Notes: a model not told the origin generated them from the letters alone. Shown: positions 21,401-32,946, counted from the first letter of the stretch. The stretch is 64,000 nt of DNA from Acephala macrosclerotiorum (GCA_014904845.1 MU119206.1:1-64000), one strand, 5' to 3'. A program made the numbers and translations.

Positions 21401-24400
21401 TTGTTGGCAACAGAGAGCCTAGTGCAAGAGCTGGGTGCGCCATGGCCCTCGGAAGTATCCATGCTCAAGTCGGCAGTATGGCAGCTGGATTTCATTTGAA
21501 GACCATCCTTGGAATCCTGATGTCGCTCGGTAATGATCCTCACCCGACAGTCCACTTCTGGGCGTTGGAAGCATTGGCTGGGGTGGCAGACTCAGCTGGA
21601 CTGAACTTTTCAGGTTATGTGACTAGCACACTCGGAATGATAGGACAGCTATACGTGGGAGACACACACAACGAGGATGTCTCATCAGTTGCGAACTCAA
21701 ATCCGGAATTAGAGTTGTCAACCACAGCCGTTTTAGCACGCTGCGTAGACTCTCTAGTCAATGTTCTCGGGCCAGATCTACAGGACATGAGCAAACCGCG
21801 AGAACTGATTCTCAATCTCGTTGGACAATTCCAGGAAGAGGAGGACCCACTTGTGGTAGGTGGAAGCCTCAGATGTCTCGAACATTTGTCGCTATACGCG
21901 CCTGGACATGTACCATTTGCCGATTATGTCGTTCTTCTCCAGAAGGACTTGAACTCCGAATACCCAGAGCTGCGAGACATTGCCATTGACGGACTGCATA
22001 ACTTAATGAAGCGCAACTCCGAAGACGTGGTCAAGGTCGCAGAGGATGGCTTTGAAGACCAACTCTGGCTGGCTCTTGATTCAGACCCCACTCATGAGGG
22101 CATTAGAAATGTCATTCTGAACTGGCTTCGACAATCCTGCCTCACTGAAACTGCTCGATGGCTTCAAAGATGCCAAACGGTATTGGCGATGACACGACCA
22201 AAAGCCGCCGAGACCTTCACAGCTTCTGCCAAGCAGAGCGCTATGCCGGACCTACAGGACGAAGAAGTTGCTGGGTTTGCTGCCGCCTCTGGTGCCGCAA
22301 AAGACGATGGTGCGGCCGCTGCAGGATCGGGTCAGGAGCCTTTGAGATGGCAAGTGAGAACATTCGCGATGAGCTGTCTAGGCGAAATGTTTGCTCTTAT
22401 CACCAAAGCCACGCCGCCAGATGCTGATGGCACATCACCAGCAGAAATGGCCCTACAGAAAAGGGTTGCCGACGTCATTCGCATGGCTTTCTCAGCATCG
22501 ACCTCCAATGTCGTCGAACTTAGAGTGTGGGGACTGAAGATCATTGATTCTGTGTTGAGGATGTTCGGCAAGACTCCAGATCCCGACTTCGCCGAGGCGC
22601 CGCTTCTTGAGCAATACCAAGCACAGATCAGCTCAGCCCTTACACCCGCATTTGCTGCAGACTCATCACCCGAGCTAGCATCTGAGGCGGTCAACGTCTG
22701 CGCTCAATTTATTGCCACTGGCATTGTGACTGACATCGATAGAATGGGTCGTATCCTGAAGACTCTCGTCACCGCGTTGGAGAACTTCTCGACTGAAGCG
22801 GAGGTCCAGTCCATTGGTGATCTCAAAGGTCTCAGCTCCAATGCTCAGGTCATGGTCAAGATGGCTGTCTTTTCTGCTTGGGCAGAGCTTCAAGTTGCCA
22901 GCACAGAACAGAAATACCTGATTGATGTCTTGAAACCCTATATTGGGACTTTAACTCCTCTTTGGCTGGCTTCCTTGCGAGAATTTGCACGCCTCAGATT
23001 TGAACCTGATATTTCGATGAGCTTAGGCCCTCCGTCGTTGTCGGGTAGTCTAGACAGCATTTACTCAGCCCTCAATCGGGAGACACTGCTGAGGTTCTAC
23101 CAAGAATCGTGGCTGAAGCTTGTTGATGCTATTGCGAGTCTGATTGAGCAGGATAGCGAATTCGTTTTCGATGCTCTAGATGGCAAGGAGACCGATGGAC
23201 CTCAGACAAATGGACACTCGAAAGGAAATGACATCAACTACCGAGATGAGCCTGTCGCATTCTTCTTCGTTCTCTTCGGTATCGCTTTCGAAGCACTCGT
23301 TGCCCGGCCTGGAAGCGATGCTCTAGCATCGAAAGAGCAGACTTTGGAGATTCTCCAAGCATTGAAGAAGATCCTCCATCCAAGCGTGTCTGGTCATGCT
23401 ATTTACCGCGAAGCAATTTTCTCGGAGACAATGGATCTGCTAGACCGATTGGTGCTTACGGAAGGTCTTGATGTCCAGGGTGTAATCGTCCAAATTGCCC
23501 GGGGACTTTGCATCTCTCATCCATCTGCCACAAAGGGTCAACAAGCAGAGGACGGTGACTTGTCTGAGGATATCGAACAGCTGTTCGAGCTCACTCGAAT
23601 CATTGTCCTGGTTCTAGCTGGGCTTCTACCGAATCTTACCGAAGCCAAGCAGCCTGCTCGTCATCAGTTGACGGATGAGGCTGTCACTCTTGTCCGGGTT
23701 TCGTTGAACGCTTTGGTGGACGCCGCAGAAGTATTCCCATCTATCATTAAGACCGACCTCCACGCTTGCATCATCCATATATTTGCCACTATTCTTGGTA
23801 CTGCATCATGTCAAGCTGTAGTAGTTCCACAATCACTTCCTATCATGAAGCGCTTTGTAGCCAGCATCTCGGCATCAAAGAAGAGTACGGCAAAGCTGGA
23901 TTCGGATGTTGTGCAGATACAAGGCTGTCTCAAGCGCTTCCTCTCCATATATCTTAATGCTCAAAAACGCGAAACTGAAGCATCCCTTCCATGTGTAAAG
24001 AATACGCTCCTCGCTACCACCGTTCTTCTCACCAGTGGCAAGAACTTCATGTCTGCAAGTGAGCCCCTCGTTGCTCGCTTCCTCGACGAGGTTATCGACT
24101 GCCTCAGCGATCGCATGGTGGGCCCTAACCTCCAAGTTGTCATTCATACTTTGCTAACAGATATTAGACCGCCAAGGTAGCCGCTGGTTGCATTCGAACT
24201 CTGCTCTTGCAATCTCCTAAGACTCCTGCAGATCAGAGTATAGCTCGATATCTCCTACCTCGTCTTATTGCATTTGCCACGAATACGAAAACCGAGGACC
24301 CCGAGAACGCTCGTGCGTTGGTCATGCATGCCCTCACAACATTTGTGGCAACATTATTTGGCACTCAGAAAACCGCCGCAATGTCCCTACTCGTCCCGTG

Positions 24401-24644
24401 CTTGCTGGCAAGAGCAAATAGTGAGGGGGAGGCAGTATACAAGGAGACAAGTGCACGTCTACTAGATCTCGCAGGTAACGATCAAGCAACATTTAGAGGA
24501 GTTGTTGGCGGGATGACGGACAAGCAGAAGGGTTTCATGGAGAGTGTGATTTTGGCTGGGCGTCAAGCCCAAGGATCGAAAGTCCAGGACGAGGGACAAG
24601 GACAGGAACCTACCATCGCCTTGAGGATGGATTTTGGTGCATGA
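18433..24644 (+). CDS. LAA1: HEAT-repeat protein Laa1/HEATR5 (AP-1 accessory factor)
   Basis: A large exon 18433-24117 and a second exon 24168-24644 give 2053 residues, close to yeast Laa1 (~2014) and animal HEATR5 (~2050). The intron is inferred: GTGGGC at 24118, CTAAC at 24153-24157, ATTAG ending 24167. It restores the frame into TAKVAAGCIRTLLLQSPKTP; a donor at 24136 would leave only 32 nt, so I prefer the 50-nt version. The protein is almost all alpha-helical repeats, e.g. HPLACSALLKLLKPAGNSAG, SARAGCAMALGSIHAQVGSM and HFWALEALAGVADSAG. Its N-terminus is Pro/Ser-rich and there is a charged insert near residue 290-320. Family role: binds and localises the AP-1 clathrin adaptor at trans-Golgi/endosomes. 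The gene is intact and the largest in the window. Confidence 0.88.
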
Positions 24645-25344
24645 GGTAGAGAAACGATATATGGTGGTAATGACACTGTCCCGCAAGATGTGGGACACCC
24701 CTGGAGAGGCTTCCGGGAGAGCATCTGTACTGTTTATACCCAGGCATGAAGATAGAAACGCTGATTGCTTATGAAAATTATCAGATTGTCCCTGAAAGCC
24801 AGGGAAATTCAGAATCGGTGCTCGTCGCTCTCCCTATGAAGCTTCATATCCCACAACTGCTCTACTTGCCTGTAGTCTCAATTAACCTTTCCTAGCACAA
24901 ACCAATGTCCCTCCAAGTTTAGAGTAATCACGTCGCCAAATTAGCAAGCCATTCATCCACCTTTGGAATTAATCCTTCTACAACCGCTGTCAATGTCCCT
25001 GAGGACTAGGTACATTGCAGTACGAACTCCTCTCTTTTGAGTACCATATCGGGGAGGATCAAGCTCCGGCACATTTGGAGCCAGGAACAGGAACAAACGA
25101 TTTTCGGGCCGTCCACTTTTCCGTTATATTAATTTAATATCCCACCGTGCCTAAATATTGGTACCGCTGCCGGAACAATCAGTTTAAATTTTTATTTCTT
25201 TCGTTGGACAATGGCTCAATGTATCACCAAATGCCCCAGTACATTGTATCCTCAATTGAGCCTAGAAGGGAACTATGGAGTAAGAATTCAGTATGTATAT
25301 AGTTAATTCTCTTCTTCTCAAGTTTGTTGTATCCATCATAGAAG
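24645..25344. other. Intergenic, relatively AT-rich
   Basis: The 3' flank of the LAA1-like gene, then a stretch with ATTAATTTAATATCC and TTTAAATTTTTATTTC (25120-25200). No gene or complete repeat is recognised. It borders the decayed GH5 gene. Confidence 0.4.
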
Positions 25345-26940
25345 TTCGCAGAAGAGTTGTTAAGTGACATCTCTATCGCGATACTTTTCTCAAGCCTCAC
25401 CACCGCCGTGGCATTGCTTGCATCAAACGCAGCAGCTACCATCTACTATGTAGGCGTCGCTGAAAGCAATGGGGAATTTAGCGTTTAGAGTAAAATCTCT
25501 CAAAATCGCACATCTTGTGATGAGTGGGTGCCGACTTGGCGGGAAGGTACGACCTCGACTCCCGGTACAGGACTTCCAGGAAAATTTGGAGTGGATTACA
25601 CCTTCATCAATAAATGTGCCATTGGTGTTTTTGTTGATCAAAATAAGGTCGGGGAGCGGGTGTGGAGGTTTAGAGTTGACAGAAGCTGATAACACCCAGG
25701 TCAATCTCTTCCGAGTAGACTTCCTCCTCGAGCGCATGTGCCCCATCGCCACCGGCTTAGGAGCAAAATTCGACGAAGAGGTATGTCAGGCCCAAGCCTC
25801 CCCTTTCTCTTACACCTCTCTATTCTATTTAGTCGCATAGATCGACTGACAATAACCCCCAGCCCTTTTTCCATTTCAAAGATGCGATTGATTATATCAC
25901 AATAAACAAGTCCGTATATGCTATTCTCGATCCTCACAATTACATGCGTTACAATAATCCTAGCCAGCAGCCTATGACAGGCAGTATCATTGGCAATAGT
26001 TCGGATCCCAAGGCGGCCACAACTGCTCAATTTGGTGCTTTTTGGGGGGAGCTTTCTCGAAGATTCAAGGGTAATGAGAAAGTCATCTTTGGCTTGATGA
26101 ACGAGGTTTGACTATTTCTGCCTACATGGAGAGGCGCGAGCCGATGATAACACAACCTCACGATATGGCCACGAGCCTTGTCCTCGTGAATGATCAAACA
26201 GCAATTGACGCCATCAGGAAAGTAGAGGCAAAACAATTGATCATTGCACCAGGAAACAGCTGAACAGGCGAGCATTCTTGGACGCAAGGAAGTTATGCGT
26301 CCTCGCTCTTGCTACAGAACATCAAAGATCCGCTGAACAACACTGCTTTCGATATCCACGAATACGTTGACTCGGATTATTCGGGCGGCCATGTCAATTG
26401 CACGAATCTCGCCTCGGTCCAACTGGCTCCTCTGACGGTTTAGCTCGCAAAGTACAACTTTTATCACAGGCAAAGGCCATAGTGTGGATGCAAATTGTGT
26501 ATTCATGATGTGTATTCCCGTCCAGCGGTAAGATGAGGATATATATAACATTAAGCACGTGACCACCTTAATAACTTCAAGGCCATGATTACGGAGTTTG
26601 GTACTTCGAATAGTACTGGATGTACATCCTATATGGCAGATATCATCAAGTAACTTGGATTACCTCCCCAAGATTGTGATTAAAAATGCTAACAAGATTG
26701 TAGCTACATGGAGACAAACCCACAATACTGCGTGGGCCGCTGGTCTTTTGTGGGGAACAAGCAGTCCTTGTTGTACGGATCAAGCCCACTGGGGTAGTCT
26801 TGAGCCAGGCTCTACTGCTGCGGATGGAACTCCTGGGTTGTATGAGACCGTGTAGCTTAAGATGATTCAGAAACTAGTACCAAAGACGACTCTTGTGTAG
26901 AAGGGGATGAGTTCGTTGAAGTCGCTATAAAGCAAAGACT
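25345..26940 (+). pseudogene. Decayed secreted GH5 cellulase
   Basis: Translated blocks on the plus strand form a GH5 endoglucanase in order: a signal-peptide-like segment (ILFSSLTTAVALLASNAAA), GLPGKFGVDYTFINK, FRVDFLLERMCPIATGLGAKFDEE, DAIDYITINKSVYAILDPHNY, FGAFWGELSRRFKGNEKVIF, GLMNE joined over an intron-like gap to PHDMATSLV (together the NEP acid/base motif), AFDIHEYVDSDYSGGHVNC, MITEFGTSNSTGCTSYM (nucleophile Glu) and GTSSPCCTDQAHWGSLEPGS. It is broken by several stops where Trp or other residues are expected (NS*TGEHSW, ETV*LKMI, TLV*KGMSS), frame changes, loss of a start codon, and a splice acceptor that reads CACAA instead of an AG. Two of the stops fit TGG->TAG. The ancestral role would have been extracellular cellulose breakdown. 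Confidence 0.82.
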
Positions 26941-27175
26941 TGCAAGTCAAGGCATCACGAGGAGGGGCGAATTTATTAGAGGGATAGGAAGAAGGGTGTG
27001 AATCTGACTTAAGCTATTGGCAGTTATGTCAAAGTAACCCCAAATCTGTCTCTTGCGTCGTGTATCTTACCACATGAAGCTTAACAAGCCTTGATCCTGG
27101 CATAGCCATCGTACACACTACAGTCTGTAGCTCAGTATTGCTATGGATATTTTTGCCCTGTAAATGCCATAGGCC

Positions 27176-28084
27176 CTACTGCGTGTATTGTAGAATCTCT
27201 GTCTGTGGATCTATAACCCCATCTTCGCTGAGAAGCCCTTCTAATTTCGACAGCTTTGTTGTCCGGATATCTAAGTCTTCATTATCTACTTTCGCTAGTC
27301 GCAAGAACGCGGTGAAAGGAACATACACCACGCTCGATTCGCTGGCGGCAGCAGGTGTAATCTGGAGGAAGTAGTGCTTGAGACGGTAAGGCTTCTCAAG
27401 CTTCGGCCTCTTCTTGAACTTCTTCGGACACCCCCAAATGCGCTCGATTGATGCCAGTGCAGCGCCACTCTTCAAAGCAATTTTGTTCTTGACGAGTCAC
27501 ACCTTTGCCTCTTTCAGCCATCCTTGCAAAGCATTTATAACGAAATATCCATTCGTCTGGTCTTCGAGGAGCATCACGCGGATTGGCTCTTGATTGAGGA
27601 GGAATGGTTTCGCTGGCCAAAGTCTGGGCTCCTCTTCGTTCATACCAATATCAACTATCTCATGCGCCTTCATGTCAAACATTGTCGCCTCCAATTTGAA
27701 ATCCAGCGCAGCAAATTCCCTCGATGTCAATTTGAGGCCTTTGATCAGGAGCTCGCGCGAGTAGTTACTGAAACCTTTACCATTCTTTCCTTTATACTAT
27801 TCGTCGTCTGGCGGATCGAGACCACCGTAGCGCTCCTCATAGAAGAGTCGCGAGGGTCGAGGTCGTACGGATCGTAGATAGGATTCGGAAGCTTGAGAGG
27901 GGGTTCTCTGGCAGGGGGAGGCATCGTGGGGCCAGGAGCTGCCAAGAAATTCAGTTCTGCTGGTGAGATTGTGAGGAATGATAAGGACCGTACCGTCAGT
28001 CAAGATGCACCGTGATTCCAGATGATGACTGTGAGACGCGAGGAATCTGAGGAGTGCTGAGTCGTGATCAATCAATCGCGGCAA
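27176..28084 (-). pseudogene. Decayed conserved hypothetical protein
   Basis: One minus-strand frame stays open for about 300 codons apart from two stops. It reads SRLFYEERYGGLDPPDDE, TAG, YKGKNGKGFSNYSRELLIKG, LTSREFAALDFKLEATMFDM, PRLWPAKPFLLNQEPIRVML, TNGYFVINALQGWLKEAKV, TGA, LVKNKIALKSGAALASIERI, WGCPKKFKKRPKLEKPYR, LKHYFLQITPAAASESSVVY and ends near ILQYTQ. The same frame and composition on both sides of each stop indicate single-base stops in one gene rather than separate genes; the first fits CAG->TAG and the second TGG->TGA. I do not recognise the family. Upstream (above 28084) the start exon is unclear. It adjoins the decayed GH5 gene. Confidence 0.55.
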
Positions 28085-28525
28085 GGGCAGAGGCTGAGTA
28101 CAGACGCATCGCAGGTAGAGAAAGATGAGAGAGGGTTAGTGAACACGAGGATTGCTGGGATCAATCAAAGTCGAGTTGAGACGAAAACCTTCGATGGCGA
28201 TCCGGTACCGCGCATGAAATGTCAGTTCACTATTCCAGTGTACCAGTACTTTAGAAAGTCTCAGGACGGGTTGGAAATTATCAGAAAGCACAGTAGCACT
28301 CACGGCGATTACTGAGATGATGACCATCGAACCTAGCTGAGCAACTTGAGTTCCTACTTGCAGTCCAGCGTCCATGCGAGCATCGTAAATCTCGTGACCA
28401 ACGTAGCCATCAGCGACCTAAGAAGGTGCATATTAAGACGGGAGGAGTTACAACGAGTGATGCAAAGACAAAGGAGACTTCAATGATAAATAAAAGGGAA
28501 TATCGAATTAGACCTCCTGAGAAAC
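28085..28525. other. Short intergenic region
   Basis: This lies between the hypothetical pseudogene and the permease 3' end. Open frames on both strands (28064-28375) show no domain. It could contain the missing first exon of the pseudogene. Confidence 0.35.
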
Positions 28526-30599
28526 CTAGAAATTCACACTCGTCCCCAAAGTAACATTGATACACTTCTCACCCTCTCCCTTTTCCGCAATTCCATCACT
28601 GACACTCTCACTTTCTACATCGCCCAATCTACCCTCCACTACCTCGCCTCTCTCTTCTGGGCGCACATAGTCCTTTGGCTCGTGCCATTCACTCAGTGAG
28701 AACTTCAAAGCCGGCGAGCTAATCCAACAAGAGGCCCAGTACACAAAGAAACTTACGAATATTCCGATTGGATAAGCGAAATAGTATGCTTTGGTGACCC
28801 CGAGAGGAGCGCTCACTCCCATGTTGTTGAGGAAACCATAGAAATTTGGTATGATCCCTACTACATAAGCAAGATACGCTACCAATTTATTAGCACTGTA
28901 AAAGATCAAGAGTTGGGAGAGAGCTCCGGAGCTGAAGCATAGAGCAAACAGGCACAATCTGTTTGTGTGAAGGCTCTTGAGACAGCTCACAGCTCCGGAA
29001 CTCTCTAACAAAAAAACCAGCGAATTAGATGGAAAACAAGACGTACCCCGCCAGTTCCAACCGTGGTAGTAGTGATAAACGCCATCTTTGCGAGAGGTAT
29101 AGAGGTCGTTGATTTCCAAATAGCCACGAGTAATGATATAGTAGTGACACAGCAATACTCCTGTTATCGCAGACAGGAAGATTTGGTACGATGAAAGGAA
29201 GGAGATAAAGATGCTAGCTGATCCAAGCAAGTACCAAGGATTTATGGCGAAGGAGACGACCGCGCAAATGAAGAAACCCTTTCGGACAGAGAGGTATTTC
29301 GGGAAGAGTGCGGCGATGTCGTTCCCAGCTGGCAAAGAGTTTTCGAAGATCGATGAGAAAATGGCGCTATATGTGAAACAAGCTGCAATAAAGAAACACC
29401 CTGCTCGATTTCCAGCAGTGTAAGATGTGGTTTGAAGGGTGTCGAGGTAGGTAAGGGGATTCCAGATCAAAGCACCAGTGACGATCTGACTGCTGCTTCC
29501 GACAAGATTACCGACAATGGAGACGATGAGGTTTGCCAGCGGAAAGCCCAGCAAATTTCCAACAATTACATCGTTAGGTTTTCTGGCGTAACGTTGAAAA
29601 TCAGCAGCGTTAGATGCAAATGTCGCACAATTAGCTGCCCCAAGTAAGAAGAAACGGATCAAAAGCCAAGTACGCTTCGAACCCGTTGCTGTACCCTTTT
29701 GGCTAGCAACAGGACCAACGCCCCCTGCGAGAGCCATGGTCCAAGCCAACATTGCGATAGCGCTGATAACGAAGACAATCAGTTTAGCGTAGACGAGGCC
29801 TCGCATCTGCAATTGTCAGTGGCTTGCGGGATTTCTGGGAGAACTTGCTTACTTTTGGTACAGGGATGATGAGAAAGCAGCAAGTCAGGACCCAGAATAC
29901 TGCAAATCCTATCATTCCACCGGAATCGAGGGCTGAGCCAGAGCCCATTACGTTCGGGATGTTGGCAATGTGAGGAGTGAGAGCATGAAGCATGACATAG
30001 ACGCACTGTCCACCTTGAACTGCGTTCACTCCGTTCCAGACGATTGCCATGACTGCACGGTTAAAGGTCGGCCACCATGCACCAAAGATACCGAATGATG
30101 CTCGATTGAGAATGGGAAATCCACTAAAGAATTGTCAGCAAGAGTTTCAATGCATGGATTGAATAACAAGTACATGTGGTATTTCGCGCCTATTAAGGAT
30201 TAGTTGTGGGGTTTCATCTACCGAGAGACTTTCATACCTGCCCTGCCATTGAAGGCAATTACAATTGCAATGAGGACTTGCCCACCAAAAGTCACCCCGA
30301 CGGACTCCCAACAGCTCAATCCGAGTTCTTGAGCACTACTGGCAGCATACCAGTTGGAAACAGTAGCGCTTTCAAAGCCAGTAAGTCACCGTCAAAAGAT
30401 AGCTAGGGTGGACTTACGTTGCACTAAACCAGAACGTAAGGTAGGTCCATAGATTCCATGTCCTATCTGTCAGCTTCAATGGGCGAATATCATCGTTGTC
30501 GAGCCACATATCCTCTCCCTTGACATTTTCAGCCCCCTTTGCCTGTAAGTGAGGAGCTGGAATGCCTTCTCGTACGCGCCTGACGAGTTTACTAGCCAT
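28526..30599 (-). CDS. NCS1-family nucleobase/nucleoside permease (Fur4-like)
   Basis: Six exons on the minus strand: 30418-30599, 30238-30368, a 16-nt micro-exon 30174-30189, 29853-30123, 29047-29806 and 28526-28878, giving 570 residues. Hallmarks of the Fur4/Dal4/Fui1 branch are the N-terminal DNDDIRPLKLTDRTWNLWTY, then VSNWYAASSAQELGLSCWES (TM1), GQVLIAIVIAFNGRA, FPILNRASFGIFGAWWPTFN (TM3), SNAADFQRYARKPNDV and GIIPNFYGFLNNMGV. Twelve membrane segments and a charged cytosolic tail (VRPEERGEVVEGR) fit the family. It is a plasma-membrane proton symporter for uracil, uridine, allantoin or similar; the substrate is not readable by eye. The last intron is long (168 nt) and holds a hairpin. It is divergent from the 2OG oxygenase, 826 bp away. 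Confidence 0.9.
28919..29005. repeat. Imperfect inverted repeat inside a permease intron
   Basis: The arms at 28919-28934 and 28990-29005 (GAGAGCTCCGGAGCTG and its complement with one mismatch) are 16 nt with a 55-nt interior, which itself contains CAAACAG/CTGTTTG (28945-28951 and 28959-28965). The arm core AGCTCCGGAGCT is a perfect palindrome, so the arms are also near-direct repeats. The element fills most of an unusually long intron. Confidence 0.6.
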
Positions 30600-31425
30600 C
30601 TTGGGAATTATGATCGCCTGCGATTTTCAACAGGCCAAAGAACACGATGGAGGAACATCTCGAAAGATTCCAGGCGCAACTCAGACAATATAAAGTTTTC
30701 CTAGGTATCACAGTCCCCTCCCTTATCGTATGCATCATCGGGGATATTAGTGCCAAGGCGAGGTTTCCCTATCATTATCGGTCCCAAACTTCATGCATGC
30801 GGCTATCTTGCGCCACATAAAAATACAATTGGCCAATCTTTACTATGTACCACAGTATTTCTTCGAACCTTATTGATATTTCAACGACCTATCATTTGGC
30901 TGGAAGCAGACCGCGCGAGAAGCACACGACGCCAAGATGGAAATTCCGATGAACATGTGTATTTCCGTAAAGGATTGCACAAGAGGCGGGTGCTAGCCAC
31001 GATAAGGATACCAGCATTAGTGGCCCTTGGAACAGATTTCTGGTTGCACTGCAGTCTACAACTCTTTGTGTCCTCGAAGGTGGGATGTCACGTGCCGAGG
31101 ACCATAGGTGGGATGAAGTTGGTGCGTGGCGAAGTAGCCGAATTAGGACGCCGTCGAACTCCACGATAAGATACCATCCTGCAGGCTTAGCTGCCCTCCT
31201 TTTGCTAGGACAATACATGCTTCATATGGAACGGTGGTCGGCGAGGGCCGAGAAAGCAAACCGGGAATTGACTCGAATGACGAAGCGTTTGAAATCCTCT
31301 GTGATGAGCTTCGGTCGTAAGGCAGGATAACGAGTAAAGTATATCTTCAGTATAAACGAGTCGAGGATCTGTATAGTCAAAGTTTGGTCCCCATTATATC
31401 CCGTACCAAGAGTTCCACCTTCGAG
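30600..31425. other. Shared upstream region of permease and oxygenase
   Basis: 826 bp between divergent starts. Open frames at 30750-31169 and 31085-31330 show no domain, and I read them as chance. If the two genes are co-regulated, sites should lie here; I could not identify a specific one by eye. Confidence 0.4.
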
Positions 31426-32720
31426 ATGTCAACAACCACCACTATAATCCCTCCCACCACTTCGAAACTGGAGCTTCGCACAGCGTACGGTCCTGTGTTT
31501 CGAGACGTTTTGAATACCCCACCTCGAGATTGCACGGCGGAGGAGATCCCGATCATCGACTTGTCGCCTCTGTATTCCGAGAGACTGGAAGATCGCCAGG
31601 CTCTGGCGAAAGAAGTACGTGCAGCGGCCGTGAACACAGGATTCTTCTATATCAAGAACCATGGTATCGAAGAGCAGACGATTGCCGATGCAAAGAACCA
31701 GCTTTTGGCGTATGTTCCTCTTGCTGCGTGAAGGTCTATTTCGTGCTGACGAACTCAGGTTCTTCAAGCAATCAACTGAAGACAAGATGAAGATTAGCCA
31801 GGACTTATCGAAGTACTATAATGGGTATAAAGGCCCAAAACAAACAAATATCTCCCCAGGGGAGGGTATTGATGTTAAGGAATCTGCAAGTGCCTCGCCT
31901 AGAAACGATGGCCTACTGCTGACTAGCTAAAAGATGGGTTGGAGGTATCACCCGAAGTACGATCCAGAAACAAAAGATCTGGACGCCATCCCAGAGGAAG
32001 TGAGACCTTGGATTCGGGGCGAGGAGTTTGTTTGGGAAGGGACTTCGCACCTTCCTGGGTTCAAAGAGGAGGTGTTGCGGTACTGGGCTAGTTGTTTAAC
32101 TTTGGCTAGAAAACTGGTGAAGGTTTTCGCATTGAGTCTTGACATCCCAGAAGGTTATTTTGATAGTCGAACAACCTACCCTGGTGCCGACGGAGTCTTC
32201 AACTACTATCCCGTAACAACGGCGGAGGAAACGGCGAACAATGCAGTTGGCCTCGGCTCGCATACCGACCTACAACTTTTCACTCTCCTATGGCAGGACA
32301 TGACCGGAGGTCTTCAGGTTCTGAATAAAGAAGGACAGTGGATCAAGGCCGTTCCTGTGGAAGGCACCATCGTCGTCAACATTGGAGACTTCATGATGAG
32401 ACTTTGCAATGACATTTATAAGAGCACAGTTCATCGTGTATACAATCGAGCCAAGGTTGAGCGCGTCAGTATGCCCTTCTTCTTTGGTAAGCATCGCCAA
32501 CGGGACTACGGAGCGTTTAGTTGACTTCATGCTAGGTCTCAATTTTAATTGTGTCGAGGGCGTCGTGCCATCATGCACATCGGAGACAAATCCACCCAAG
32601 TATGAGCCAATATCTTGCGGAGACTGGTGCCAAATGAGATTCAAACTTGAAAATGATGAGATGAAAAAGAAACTGGCCTTGCAAGCACAGGCACCTAGTG
32701 CCGTCATTGTGGCGATCTAG
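31426..32720 (+). CDS. 2-oxoglutarate/Fe(II)-dependent oxygenase (IPNS-like)
   Basis: Exons 31426-31709, 31759-31885, 31934-32486 and 32536-32720 give 382 residues. The second intron is 48 nt and starts with GC (GCAAGT...CTAAAAG); reading it as a GC-AG intron joins DVKES to MGWRYHPKYD with no stop. The N-terminal DIOX_N region has EEIPIIDLSPLYSE and NTGFFYIKNHGI. The catalytic barrel has the iron triad HTD (~residue 245, in GSHTDLQLFTLLWQD) and His ~301 in KSTVHRVYN, plus the 2-oxoglutarate-binding R-x-S in VERVSMPFFF. The family includes isopenicillin N synthase, flavonol synthase-like enzymes and fungal thymine 7-hydroxylase; the substrate here is unknown. The divergent nucleobase-type permease is suggestive context. 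The gene is intact. Confidence 0.88.
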
Positions 32721-32946
32721 ATAGTGAAGCTGAAATTTGAAATATCAATGAAAGTTCCAAACACTCCGTTCGTGGTCTCGTAACTCATGATATTATGCAA
32801 GCCGATGGGTGGTCTCCGAGTAAGTCCTGACCAGAGCAAGCAATATAAAGATTGCTGTGAGCTTTCGAGATTTCGTCTGGTGAGATCGGGTGGCCAAGTC
32901 CAGCCTGATAGGCAAAGTTGTCGTCTCGAGTCCGAAAAGAACGCGT

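Noticed and set aside
23005..24200. Long minus-strand ORFs inside the LAA1-like gene
   Set aside because: Antisense shadows of a well-supported helical-repeat protein.
30750..31330. Two overlapping plus-strand ORFs between permease and oxygenase
   Set aside because: No motif and no start context; they lie in the shared upstream region.
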